Below are positions 13,264 to 24,057 of a DNA stretch of 64,000 bases, one piece after another (position 1 is the stretch's first letter; every line of letters begins with the position of its first letter). A model generated the notes under the pieces. That model was not told the DNA's origin. It did not search any database and saw only the letters and a list, made by a program, of their open reading frames with translations. This DNA comes from Epiperipatus broadwayi (lineage: Eukaryota > Onychophora > Udeonychophora > Euonychophora > Peripatidae): contig JAQFVV010012405.1 in the NCBI GenBank assembly GCA_028023455.1, positions 7,417,291-7,481,290 on the forward strand. The letters are read 5' to 3'. A program made the translations under genes and the position numbers.

Positions 13264-13369
13264 AATTACTAATATGTTTGCATTAAGTGCTTTGTGTCAA
13301 AGTTGTGAGGGCAGCATGTTAGATACTTAGTCATTGGCTATCTATATATTCTGTACAAGATAAAGATAG

Positions 13370-13640
13370 GTTTAACAGATTGTGATCTGAACCAATTGAT
13401 GATTTCTGGTTCAGCATAAAATGTGCATCTTGGGAATCATAGACTTTTTTCACATCTTTGGTCTTATGTTTATGATTACATTCCTTCAGTCAGTGTTAAA
13501 AGTGGATATTAAGAGAGTGTGGTCTGGGCCAACTGATGAGTGCTAGTTTAGCATGAAATGTGCACCTTTGGTATCATAGATCTTTTTCACATGTTTTTGA
13601 TTATATGATTATTATTACATCCTATATGAGGAGTTAAAAG
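13370..13640. repeat. FB-2 fragments, two direct half-copies
   Basis: Two head-to-tail partial copies at about 13378-13470 and 13510-13640. Each has the 'ctgatgagtgctagtttagc'-type block, then 'atgaaatgtgcac', then 'tttttcacat'. They match the arms of the FB-2 elements at 6590-7375 and 60990-61915, but without the opposing arm. Confidence 0.6.
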
Positions 13641-14127
13641 CAGACAGAAAACAGTCTCTACCTTGCATAAGAGTTGTATAATGAAAATTAGACTAAAAAA
13701 ACATTATTCATATGTATTTCCCATTCATGGATTGATTTATGAAGTTATCCCATAGTTCATTGCATATACTTTTGTTGTTATTTTTTGGTCTTTTCTGGGT
13801 ATTACAAAAACCATATTTATTAATTACTGGTGGTTAATGAATACATTCAGACTTACATAAACAATTCATAGCATATATATATATATATAGAATACTATGA
13901 ATTCATTTATCTGTGAGAATATTAGAACTATGTAAAATACGAAAATTAGAAAATGTGTTGTATAAGTCAATAAAGCCTTCAGGCTTCAGGTCTTGTTTGT
14001 ACCATTTTGTATGAACATCTTTTGCAATATATTTTGTGTATTTTCATTTGTTACAAATATTTTATGTCAACATCATAATTAATGACAAACAACATCATGT
14101 AGTAATTATAAATTTATTAAACGCACA

Positions 14128-14232
14128 TTGATTACGTAAGTAATATTTACCGAGGCTGTAACCTCGAGCATATGCATGTAAAATGTGATAGTAGGGACCT
14201 CTACAGATATTTAACCACAAGCTTATGCTGGT
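14128..14232. repeat. Copy of the small element at 39528-39664
   Basis: It shares 'agtagggacctctaca' and 'ttaaaccacaagctta'-like segments, and the surrounding 'gtaatattta...ggctgtaacctc' head, with 39528-39664. The terminal inverted half seen there is missing here. Confidence 0.55.
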
Positions 14233-14924
14233 TCAGTAAATAAACATCATGTAGTGTAAATTTAATTTACATATAGTTTAACTTATGTACAAAGTCATGC
14301 AACTGAATTCCTTTGTATTTCAGGGATATTACTATATATTTGCGGATGAATATTCATATTTTTAAATACAACAGATGATTAGTTATATATTTATTATAAA
14401 TGTATATGATATTTATAATAAAAACTTGCAATAAAAGTAATAAAGTATAATAATGATAATATATTTATAACTATAATAAATCTCAGAAGTACTTTCAGCT
14501 AGTTTCTTAACCTTCCTAAACCGAAAACTGCTTATGTTTAAATTTAGCTAAATAAATACCATCATGTTATATCCCAAGATTCATGAATTTTACTATTGGC
14601 ACATTCTCCATTAATTAACGATATAATTATTTCTATTTATCAAAATTGCTTTGTTAATTTTTTCTTTTATTATGATTTCTCTCCTGATGGGAAATCTTAC
14701 TATTTTCCAGAACAAAATTGTCAGTAAACTCACATATTTTTTTATAATCAAAGAAAACAGATGCTGTTATTAAATCATTACTACCTTTATTTTTTTATAA
14801 GTTTATATAATAGTTGATACTCTTTTAACTTTTTCTCAAGGCTACATCTCAATTAACCTAAATATGAAGACTTGTGTGTACATAAAATTTGATAATAATC
14901 AATAAAGCAAGTCGTTTATAGTGA

Positions 14925-15650
14925 GACACTGCTTTTATAAGCTTGTATTTATAAATATGTAATATAGAAAGTGTACCAATAGCTTAAACAAGCTCTTAAT
15001 TGATAAGGGCGGTAAGAAAAAATATTTAAAATCTGTATCTGGAATGTATCAATCCCCAGACCAATTGGTTTTGGGCTTATGGCTCACCTCAGTGAGGAGC
15101 TAGAACATTCAGACATTAGATCTAAAATATCAACTCAAAACCATCACCTATTTAATACATAATATTTAAGTAGAAACTCTGAAATTTTAGACATGAAAAT
15201 GTCTTTAACTTCAGCTATCTAACTTAAGTAGCTATATGGGTCAATGTCACGCTATAAATGTCATGCTAAAAATCACTTGTTTTATTGATTACTATAATTT
15301 TACCATTAAGGCCTTGGCAATGATAAGGCTATTAATATAGTGGTAGATCTGAATTTAGTTTAGTCCCATATAGCTATTTAAGTTAGATAGCTGGAATTAA
15401 AGCCATTTTCATGTCCAAAAATTTCAGAGTTTCTACCTAAATATTATGTATTAAATAAGTGCTAGTTTTGAATTGATATTTTAAATCTAATGTCTGAATG
15501 TTCTAGCTCCTTACTGAGGTGAGTCATAAGCTTGAAAGCAATTGGTCTGCAATAGGAACGTTCCAGATAAAGATTTTAAATATTTTCTCTTACCACACTT
15601 ATCAATTAAGAGCTTATTTGAGCTATTGCTACACTCTATATTATAAAATT
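14925..15650. repeat. FB-3 palindromic element, complete copy
   Basis: About 720 bp. The left half (14930-15270) and the right half (15345-15650) are inverted copies: 'agctcttaattgataag' mirrors 'ttatcaattaagagct', and 'cacctcagtgaggagctaga' mirrors 'tctagctccttactgaggtg'. 'agctatctaacttaagtagc' likewise mirrors 'gctatttaagttagatagct'. No coding sequence. The element ends about 57 bp from the splice donor of the 15707-15978 exon, so it lies at the very start of the transcribed intron. Solo arms occur at 780-962 and 37440-37640. Confidence 0.8.
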
Positions 15651-15706
15651 TGATATACAATATAATTTTTTTGTTTTAAAGTTATAATATTTTTGGAATT
15701 ATTTAC

Positions 15707-15978
15707 CTGATCTTCTGTATCACCTGTATGCCAAAGTGCATTTCTAAGCATTTGTCCAGGACCAGATCCAGAACTTATTAACTTGAGTTGAATGCCTGGT
15801 TCTGCTACAGCCCGGAATGGTGTGGCTTGCCAGTATGTTTGAGTAGCCTTTTTCCACATAACAGTATAAAAATGTGAACTATCTTGATAGCTGAAGATGA
15901 ACCCAACATAATCATCATCAATGTCAGTATTAATGAAAAATGTCCCACTGAAATCAACACCACTAAATGCTGTGTAGC
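15707..15978 (-). CDS. Tsp: Thrombospondin exon, lectin-like domain core
   Basis: A 272-nt exon encoding the largest piece of the C-terminal domain. It reads [16 protein letters not shown], then [15 protein letters not shown] (an acidic stretch), [14 protein letters not shown], a GIQLKLI strand and the [15 protein letters not shown] block. All these are family hallmarks. The acceptor is tttatag at 15979-15985 and the donor is GATCAG|gtaaat at 15706/15707. It starts with two bases completing a Gly codon from the previous exon and ends in phase 0. The product is a secreted, calcium-dependent extracellular-matrix protein in animals. This domain binds cell surfaces and matrix partners in characterised thrombospondins. 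No stops or frameshifts. Confidence 0.97.
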
Positions 15979-16629
15979 CTATAAATATATACATTTTAAA
16001 AACATTAAATATACTGGGTTTTTATATTTTCTAAATATTTCTCTAAATAAACATAGCTACATATACATGTAGTATTTTTTTTTATAAACAATATTTATAT
16101 AACGAATGCTTATCAATCTTTTTGCCTTTTTTTTTTAAAAAAAAAATTAGAATGTATATATCTTTCTTTTTTTTTTAATTTGATCTTTCTTTCTGCTTTA
16201 TACACAAGCCATTTGCAATTAAATTAGTCTTAAATAAAAACAATTTAGTTATATAATTATTTTTGACAATTTTTATGTGGGGAAAAAATCTGTGATTTGC
16301 ATGTGTGCATATATATATATATTTGTATGTACGTATGCATGTATATATGAGTCATGTTATTTAAAGTTCAGGCTTTATATTTATTCACAGAGGGCCTGAA
16401 AAAAAACGTAACATTTGGGAGACTGGTTTAAATATTTTTTTTATATGCATGCATATATAATTAAAATTACCCCAAATCCAAAACTCAACCAGAATAGCCA
16501 AGAAAAAACTAAATTAAAACACAACAAAAGGTTTCACTGCTACAAACAGACTTCTCAAGTGTAAAGAACTACAAAAACAACACCATATATATATAAGATA
16601 TTTATTTCTAACTCTACTTAGTTCTGTTT

Positions 16630-16825
16630 TGTATGTCCATGAAAAAGATACAGGCCACACTATTAATTTTGTTGAAGCTAAGGTTGTTTTTTTTTGAGAG
16701 AAATGAAATAAAAAAAAGAATTAAAGAATCTTTATTATTGAAAATTTATTATTCTGAAGCAATTAACTTATTTAAGAGTTCTTTTAATATTAAGGGTGGA
16801 TGGGAAGTAAATGGATCTATGGGTA
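16630..16825 (+). pseudogene. Extra Penelope-type endonuclease C-terminal fragment
   Basis: On the plus strand this reads H-E-K-D-T-G-H-T-INFVEAK, then after a one-base slip in a T run FFFERNEIKKRIKESLLLK and a GGWEVNG end. That is the pattern of the C-terminal part of a Penelope GIY-YIG endonuclease (a His-rich 'TGH' block, then E-x-N-x3-R-x-K-E-S). It differs from the end of the element it sits in, so it comes from another copy or subfamily. It lies within the inverted left arm in place of about 35 bp present in the right arm. The T-run frameshift makes it non-coding. Confidence 0.6.
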
Positions 16826-17186
16826 ATGTTAATAATATATATATATGTCATATTAGTATTACTATTTGCGGGATATTCCGTGTAGTGAAAAAGCTAAATG
16901 CTGACGTTTCAGTACAATATCAAGTACCTTCCTCAGAGTGTCCTCTTTCTCAAATCATAAGAATGCATGTGATATTTAAAATCGTTTTTATCGTTTTCTT
17001 TCTCCTCATATTTAAATTCTATTGACTGAGAAGTTTTAAAATTTATTTTCTCTTCCAATAGTTTCTTCCAAATGTTAATCTTCTTTAACTCACACCTTTC
17101 ATTTATGCTCTTGGGCCTTTTAAAAATCTCTATAGCTTCTCTTAGCAATCTCTGGTCATATTGTTCAATTTTTGCTAAAATATTTG

Positions 17187-18020
17187 GTAAGTTTTGACAT
17201 TGTTTCACTTTTTACTAGTGTACCTGTAAATGAAGCGATTCAAGTTTTAAAAAATATTCAGTTGCCTAATTTTGCTGTGGTTTTGATTGAACACTGCTTA
17301 TCGAATACATTTTTTGTTTTTGATGGGCAGATGTATAAACAAACATCAGGTCTAGCTATGGGTTCACGAATTTCTCCAGCATTAGCTTCTATTTTTATGG
17401 AGGATTTGGAAAATAAAATTTTGACTTTAGCAGTTAAAAAACCATCTATATGGCTGAGGTATGTTGATGATATCTTTATTATTTGGCCTCATGGTAAGCA
17501 TGCTCTTGATGACTTTTTAAATTTTTTAAACTCTCTTCACAACAATATTATATTTACCATGGAAATAGAAAATAATAATCAATTACCTTTTTTAGATGTT
17601 TTGATTGAAAGAAGGGAAGATGGTTCTTTATTCCATGGTATATATAAAAAACCAACACACACTGGGAGATATCTGCATTTTTCCTCTCATCACCATCCTG
17701 CACAACTATTTTCAGTGGCAAAGACATTATTGGATAGAACAAAGAGACTTTCTGATGATAGCCATTTTCACCGGGACCTTTTTGCTACTAATAAAATGCT
17801 TCTTCATAATGGTTTTAATTACAAAATTATTAATAGGCCTTATACATATCAAAAGAAAAAAGATTTTTATACATCAAAAATTAAGACAATTTTGCCATAT
17901 ATTAAAAGAGTAACTGGTAGAATTGGTAACATTTTAAAGAATAATAATATTCACACAATTTACACTACTTATAAAAAAATTAGTGAAATATTTCCTCTTC
18001 CTAAGATAAAATTGCTTTAG
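17187..18020 (+). pseudogene. Penelope-like reverse transcriptase, 5'-truncated
   Basis: An open frame of about 278 codons beginning inside the RT at VSFDIVSLFTSVPV, whose Asp is the first catalytic aspartate. Next come KQTSGLAMGSRISPALASIF, the RYVDDIF box (Tyr-Val-Asp-Asp at 17460-17471), the LPFLDVLIER block and YKKPTHTGRYLHFSSHHH. The last two are diagnostic of Penelope-like RTs. It stops at 18018-18020 and the endonuclease continues in another frame. Everything upstream of the first catalytic block is missing, and the first usable codon lies in the inverted arm, so no normal start exists. In active relatives this enzyme primes reverse transcription at the target site. Confidence 0.9.
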
Positions 18021-18457
18021 AGTGTCATGGTGTGTATGAAATTCCATGTAGGGTCTGTCCACATACATATATAGGACAGACTAATCGTAGAATAAATATT
18101 AGAAAGGAAGAACACATTCTGGCAGTGAGAGAAAAATCCAATTCATCAGCTATTTATTCTCATATTAAATTAACAAATCATGATATCAATTTTGAAAAAA
18201 CAAATATTTTAGCAAAAATTGAACAATATGACCAGAGATTGCTAAGAGAAGCTCTAGAGATTTTTAAAAGGCCCAAGAGCATAAATGAAAGGTGTGAGTT
18301 AAAGAAGATTAACAACATTTGGAAGAAACTATTGGAAGAGAAAATAAATTTTAAAACTTCTCAACCAATAGAATTTAAATATGAGGAGAAAGAAAACGAT
18401 AAAAACGATTTTAAATCTCACATGCATTCTTATGATTTGAGAAAGAGGATGCTCTGA
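18005..18457 (+). pseudogene. Penelope GIY-YIG endonuclease
   Basis: It follows the RT after a frameshift near 18005-18020. It reads GVYEIPCRVCPHTYIGQTNR, giving a CX2C pair and the variant GIY-YIG pair (GVY...TYIG). RINIRKEEH follows with the conserved Arg, and then a charged helical region ending at 18457. The catalytic-type Tyr, Arg and Glu positions are visible. The downstream part (18201 on) is the segment duplicated in inverse in the left arm, where it reads as an open minus-strand frame (16933-17186). The RT and endonuclease are normally one polyprotein, so the shift and stop between them are damage. Confidence 0.88.
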
Positions 18458-19232
18458 GGAAGGTACTTGATATTGTACTGAAATGTCAGCATTTAGCTTT
18501 TTCACTACACGGAATATCCCGCAAATAGTAATAATAATATGACATCTTTTATCCGTGAAAACATTAGAATTAATATATATATATGGTGTTGTTTTTGTAG
18601 TTCTTTTCACTTGAGAAGTCTGTTTGTAGCAGTGAAACCTTTGGTTGTGTTTTAATTTAGCTTTTTCTTGGCTAGTTTGGTTAAGTTTTGGATTTGGGGT
18701 AATTTTAATTATTTATTGACTAGTTTAGCTTTATGCTTGTAATGTTTGCATGTTACATATACATATATGTAGATTAAGTTATCCATCCAGAAACAAGCAA
18801 ACTTGCTAGGCAACAGAGTAACAATCAAAAGGTAATACTTGACCAACATCATAATCATATGCAATTACTTGTTTTTTTCTTAACTATTATAAAATCTCAA
18901 TTTTAGAGCTACCCCATTAGCTTTACACGAGTTCCTTACATCTCAAAGATTTAAAATGTGATTTACAGATTGACTTAATATTATAAATTACAATTCCTGT
19001 TCAAAGTTGATTATATTTAAAAACAAAACACAATTTTTATACATTTTGAATTGCTCTAAAATAATAAGTTATACGAGATTTCAACAGTTACATAATTTAA
19101 ACATTCAATGATACTAATATTTGTTAAGGTCATTTAGTTGTGAAAAATTTAAAAACTAATTTAATTTCAAAATTGGTATAATGTATAAAAAATCAAATTG
19201 TAAATTAAAAGTTAAGTTCAAGTTGATATTGG

Positions 19233-19370
19233 TAATAATAATATTAATAGTTATAATAATAATAATAATAGCAATAACAATAACAGCAGTAGTACAACAA
19301 TAACAATGCTGCTGCTGCTGCTACTGCTACTACTACTACTACTAGTAATAATAATAATAATAATAATAAT
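19233..19370. repeat. Compound triplet microsatellite
   Basis: Runs of AAT/TAA merge into CAA, GCA and then CTG/CTA triplets (a short (CTG)n near 19307-19322 and (CTA)n near 19325-19342) and back to AAT. It looks like stepwise mutation of one triplet array. The Ser/Leu open frame across it is an artefact. Confidence 0.85.
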
Positions 19371-19508
19371 TTGAAAGAATATAGAATATAATATCACTGT
19401 ATGATCTTCAGATAAAAACTTCAGTTTTATCTTAATTGTAAACACGGTAAATGATATTAATATGAAATTTAGATTTGGTAACAATAAATGCTATCATTGC
19501 ATAATTAA

Positions 19509-19990
19509 AGTTAATTAAATCTAAATAGAAAATGTTCGTCTGAAGGTCTGTAATGATGGTATTTTATTTGTAGTTATATATTAGACTATTTTCATTATCT
19601 AACCGAATTGTTAAATGTTCTGAGAAAAAATCAAATTTTATTTATATTTTTCCAAATGCATTTAAGTATAGTAGTAACACACATGTTAATATAGGACATT
19701 GTGTTTGCAGATTTCCTTTTCTCATCTTCAGATATCTTAGGCCTGTGAAATGAAAGTATATGGGATTGATTGAACTAGTAATCTTAATACTGAACTTAAG
19801 ATGATACTCTAATCAGCTAGGCTTTGGCAGACAGAATAACTAAATGATTAGAGCATTGTCTTAAATCTAGTAATGACGAATCTAAAGGTTGCAGATTTAA
19901 TCAATATGCTAGTTACTCTTACTAGTCAGGCCAGAAACATCCAAAGAAGAAAGGGAAAAAGTACTCAAAATATTATGTTCATATATTCCA
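19509..19990. mobile_element. SINE-B copies, inverted pair
   Basis: 19509-19800 reads as the minus-strand tail of SINE-B ('aggtctgtaatgatggtatt', then the 'tccatcatcta'-like block in diverged form). 19815-19990 is a plus-strand head, with an A-box-like 'aataactaaatgattagagc', a B-box-like 'ggttgcagatttaatc' and then 'ggccagaaacatccaaagaa'. The two are arranged tail-out. Confidence 0.5.
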
Positions 19991-20513
19991 AACAAGGGAT
20001 AAATATTAACAGTTAAATGTAATTAAAAAAATATTGATAAAAATTGAAATATTTCTAAAACATTTAATCAACAAGTAATACATGTAGCCAAACACATAAT
20101 TATAAGAATAATATACTTTTTTTAAGAATATAATATTTGAAGTGATAAAATAATATCAATCCTCAAATCTTGCCAAAAAAAAATGAAAATAAAGTCTATT
20201 TGGTCCAAACCAAACTGTATTTATCCTCCACTCTATTTCAAGCAACGATACACATGACCACACAAGTGAAAAAGATTTATGATCCCCAATATCCATATTT
20301 CAAATGATGTACTGTCATAGAATTACTAATTAATATAAATAATTGTTTTTAATGAAGGAGATTAAAATTGGAAAATAAAGATATTCTGGGGAAATTGAGA
20401 TAAGTCTAGAGAATGAAATGGAGAGCATCTGAAGAAGAGAGGCTAAGCATAAATATAAAGCACATAAAAGGAAAGAACATGGGGTAGCGACACTAACCAG
20501 TGACATTACAACA

Positions 20514-21322
20514 GAACATCACATGATCACTATTTCTTATGCTAGCACATTACTGTTATTAAAACAGGAAAAACTCTCCATACAGTAGTGCCACTCAGTG
20601 CCAACCAGAGTAATCAATAGATGCCAGAAGGCTTGTGCATAAAATTCCTATCTAGTGCCTACTCATCCAATTTCCCCAGACTAATTTCTGGCTTGTGGCC
20701 AGAGTACAGTACTGCCACTCAGTGTCAACCAGAGTAATCAATGGATAACAGAAGGCTTGTGCATAAAATTCCTATCTAGTGCCTACTCATCCAATACCCC
20801 CAGACTAGTTTCTGGCTTGTGGCCTCTTGGTTGGCACTGAGTGGCACTACTGTATAGAGAGTTTTGCCTGTTTTAATAACAGTAATGTGTTAGCATAAGA
20901 AATAGTGATCATGTGATGTTCAGTGGTTTAGCACCAATCCTGCCTAATAGGATAATGGTGGCTATGGTTGTTAAAGAGCCAAAGACACCAAAGTATATGG
21001 GTACTGAACTGGGTTCAGACCCATATGATTATATAAGCTATTGAGCTTAGATTGAAAATATTAATATGTTTTCAATTTTATTCTCATAGTTTTGTAGTTG
21101 AGTAGAGATAAAAGGTGGCTGCTGGAGGGTTGCATTAGATCCTAAGATCTAGGTGCAGTGCTCTCAGATCCAAAGCTCCTCACCGACAAAGGCCACAAGC
21201 CAGAAACTAGTCTGAGGATATTGGATGAGTAGGCACTAGATAGGGATTTTATGCACAAGCCTTCTGGCATCCATTGATTACTCTGGTTGGCACTGAGTGA
21301 CGCTACTGTATGGAGAGTTTTG
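20514..21322. repeat. FB-1 cluster: palindrome plus a second unit
   Basis: 20514-20922 is a near-perfect inverted repeat: 'gaacatcacatgatcac' at one end, 'gtgatcatgtgatgttc' at the other, and 'ctctccatacagtagtgcca' mirrored by 'tggcactactgtatagagag'. A second, longer unit continues to 21322 and ends with 'actgtatggagag'. The block 'gcctactcatccaat' recurs three times. No coding sequence. Other copies are at 33218-33840, 35375-35880, 52863-53038 and 59440-59930. Confidence 0.8.
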
Positions 21323-22077
21323 ATATTCCAACTGAAGATCAAAATTAAGTTATAGACCTGTTAAAGGTCAATCTTAATTTAAATTATGATTTTTATTTAA
21401 GTCTTCGGGTAGAAACTTGTAAATAATATTTAAGACAAATTCGTAGTTATCTATTTTATTAATATTATTAAATTAATATTTATGTTAGCCTTCTCTGTCG
21501 TAGTAATCTTTTTATCAATTTATGTTTGCGTTAGGATTCTTTGACGGGATTACGGTAGCATTTTGTTCAAAAAATCGGACTTAGCAGTTTATATAATTTG
21601 TTTTAAGTAAGTTAAGTTTACTATCCGAAGACAGTTACTTTGATTAACCAACGAGTAATATAACAAATGATAACATTTGATTATCGGCAGTAAAAATTGG
21701 TTACCGTTTGCCACTTCCTTTTTATAATAATTCTAGAATCTCAACCCTTATATTATACGCTATAATTAACCTGTTGCTTCATTAAAAACCCATAATGTAA
21801 GAAGAAAAAGTTAATAAAACTTTGCTTTACATTTTAATTGCTATATCAACTTTTATTTACAATATATATAAAAAAAACTTGACTCATTTTTTATTTTTTA
21901 ATACATAAATCTAATTTTTTGAATTTATGTTCAGTAATTTGACAGGTGGAATTGAAAACAGACATAAAACACTTGTTTTCTTTTGCTAAAGGCAATTAGT
22001 GGTGAAGTAACTTTTATATTTCTTTTTTTGTTAAAAAAAACGATACAGGTAAGTTAATAAATAATCAGGTGACTCAC

Positions 22078-22126
22078 CTACTGCCAAGCCAGGATCACTA
22101 TTCATTGTCTGTACGATTTCAGCTCC
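22078..22126 (-). CDS. Tsp: Thrombospondin mini-exon
   Basis: A 49-nt exon encoding GAEIVQTMNSDPGLAV plus the first base of a Gly codon. This is the conserved linker strand between 'DPHWV..NQ' and the 'F-S-G-V-D-F-S-G-T' core of the C-terminal domain. The acceptor is ttattag at 22127-22133 and the donor is GTAG|gtgagt at 22077/22078. It enters in phase 0 after the Gln ending the 62148-62326 exon and leaves in phase 1, which the GC at the start of the next exon completes. It is too short for ORF finders. The family match and phase on both sides make it secure, even though the preceding intron is about 40 kb. Confidence 0.95.
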
Positions 22127-22325
22127 CTAATAAAAAAGAGAGAAAAGCATGCCATATAAAGTAATTAAAAGAAATCAACAACCTGTATTTGTTTTCTCAA
22201 ATGACATTTATAACTGCTTATCTATAGATTTTACACGTATATTTATTTATTTTAAGAATATTTTTTAAGTAGAATTCTGTTAAAAAATGTTATAACAAAT
22301 TTAAAAAAATAAAAATATATTATTC

Positions 22326-22427
22326 CATATGTCATAGCATCGGCCGGGAGGCGAACCCGCAGCAACCGTCTGCAAACGCAAAAACTGCAAGGCAGCTGCG
22401 CTGACCTCTCGGCTAACAACGCTTGAC
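22326..22427 (-). mobile_element. SINE-A copy (tRNA-Gly-like) with target duplication
   Basis: On the minus strand a tRNA-like body from 'caagcgttgttagccgagag' to 'cggccgatgctatgacatat'. It has an A-box-like 'agccgagaggtcagc' and a B-box 'gcgggttcgcc'. It is flanked by the direct repeat taaaaatatattattc (22310-22325 and 22428-22443), a 16-bp target-site duplication. Confidence 0.85.
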
Positions 22428-22675
22428 TAAAAATATATTATTCATTTCAATAAAAATAGTGATTACATACTAATAAAGGATAAATAAATGAATAAATTGT
22501 ACTATAATATGATTATATAATGTTCTATTTGTCATCTGGCTAGATTATGTTATGAGAGCACAATGTTATACTCTTATGTGGTTAGGTATAGTGAAGAGAT
22601 TCTAAGAACTTGTTTAATGGAATTAGCATTTTTAATATAAACATGAATATTTTCTTTTAGAATTGCCTATTCTAT

Positions 22676-24057
22676 AATGCTGGGTAGGTGGGAATTGATA
22701 ATCAGGAAAAGGAAAGAGCAGTTAAAGATCAGGTGTCAGCAAAGACTTTACTGGAGGCAAGGAGCTGGTCATGTTTCTTGATTTTTTTGAGTGTTTGATA
22801 AAACAATGGTATGATTTGTGGCAGGGGTAATTCCATGAGACTTTTGCATCTCACTATCCATATGGAATAAAGGACAAAGGTAGAAAGCCTTATTATTGAA
22901 AAAAATCCATTATGAATGGCATTTTCAAGTGAAAAAATCATATCAGGTCTTATGTTGGAATTGATTATAATTATATCTTTCAGAGTTTTAAGTCTTGGGC
23001 ACTGGTGTATAATATGGTCTATGGTTTCATCTTCATGAGCACACAGACCACATATAGGGTCAATTCTGGTAAAACCTCTTCGGTGATAAAGAAACCAATT
23101 CGTGGGTAGCGCATTAAGATTTATTTTAATGATGAAGTCAAGGAATTTGGGTTCCAGACTCCATCTTTTGAAGTGTGTAATGAGTCTTTGGTTGGTTACT
23201 TTTAGGCTGGTTTTAATGGGTTGTTGATTATAGTTGATTATATTGTATGCTTCCCATAAGGTGATTTTTTGGTTAAGGTTAAAGGGTATTATCGGGTTAT
23301 AAAGTTGTAGGTGTTGTATTAGGGATGCTATCCATGAACTGGAAGAGGGTGAAGGACAATCTGTCGATGTAATTTTTTTAATAATGTTAGAGTATCCGCA
23401 GGAGAGGATCAGATTATGTAGAGTGTTGTGGGTTTTCTGTAAAATGATTGCTTGTATTGAGTGGAATGACAGTCCATTGAACCTGCGTGGTCATTGGATA
23501 CCTCGCAAGCCAATAGCAACTGTCCTTCCTCTCCAGAGAAGTTTGGTGCATAATCAGTTAATTTTATTTTGAAACTGTTTAGACATTTTAATGAATGGAA
23601 GATAATATGAGATTTTTGGCATTATGATCATGTTGAGGAGGCCAACCTTTCCATATAATGAAAGGTATACTCTAGAGAGTGAAGTGGTGATGGCTTCAGT
23701 TGAATGGAGGATTGCATCTTGAATCTCTCTTGCCATTGCAGTTGGAGTTTTGTAGATTGGGAAACCTAGGTATCTTTGGGGTTTTGCAGAAAAGGGAGAG
23801 TTAATTTGTTTACCAGACATTATCTTCCAGATGGAAGATTTGTTAAAATTTATTTGTAGGCCAAGTTTCACTGTATTTCTGTTTAATATGTTCATGAGAT
23901 GGGGAAGGTATTTAATGGTGGGAAGCACAACCATGATGTCATCTATATATGCAAATACATTGAAGTTTTTATTGAGAGAGGGAAGGAAAATTCCAGGGAG
24001 GTTTTTTTCTATATCCGTCAGAAGAGGGTTGATGTATGCTGTGAAGAAAATATATTA
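22676..24057 (-). mobile_element. LINE-X copy 3, 5'-truncated and decayed
   Basis: Minus-strand LINE piece starting inside the RT at 24057. The frame reads TAYINPLLTDIE, then GIFLPSLN, the YIDD box at 23938-23949 and MVVLPTIKYLPH. It continues through QINFNKSSIWKI, a YLGFPIYKTP segment and LSLYGKVGLLNMI to about 23554. Beyond that, stops interrupt it, but the INLNALPTNWFLYHRRG block and the CGLC...H knuckle (about 23000-23100) are recognisable. All these blocks match LINE-X1 and LINE-X2. It is inactive. Confidence 0.85.

Larger units (their letters stand above)
7621..15706. other. Thrombospondin intron, 8.1 kb
   Basis: Phase-0 intron. It contains an RTE-type LINE relic (7795-8015), a piece of FB-1 (8626-8705), a TIR-flanked block carrying LINE-X1 (8741-12005), a hairpin (13118-13263), FB-2 arms (13370-13640) and a complete FB-3 palindrome (14925-15650). 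The segments 12006-13115 and 13640-14925 hold no gene I can support. Within the latter, 14128-14232 resembles the small element at 39528-39664. Confidence 0.8.
16457..18712 (+). mobile_element. Penelope-like element with inverted terminal arms
   Basis: The plus-strand core carries a Penelope-type reverse transcriptase and a GIY-YIG endonuclease. The right arm (18201-18712, the end of the endonuclease plus the 3' region) is repeated in inverse on the left (16457-17186). The left arm is interrupted at about 16597-16830 by a foreign endonuclease piece. The coding region starts abruptly inside the RT at 17187, so the 5' part is missing and replaced by the inverted arm. Inverted, LTR-like flanks and 5' truncation are known in Penelope-like elements. 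Confidence 0.9.
15979..22077. other. Thrombospondin intron, 6.1 kb
   Basis: Phase-1 intron. It holds the Penelope-like element with inverted arms (16457-18712), a compound triplet microsatellite (19233-19370), SINE-B pieces (19509-19990) and an FB-1 cluster (20514-21322). The rest (18713-19230 and 21323-22077) is AT-rich with no feature I can support. Confidence 0.8.

Noticed and set aside
19251-19484. Ser- and Leu-rich minus-strand frame
   Set aside because: Lies across the compound triplet microsatellite.
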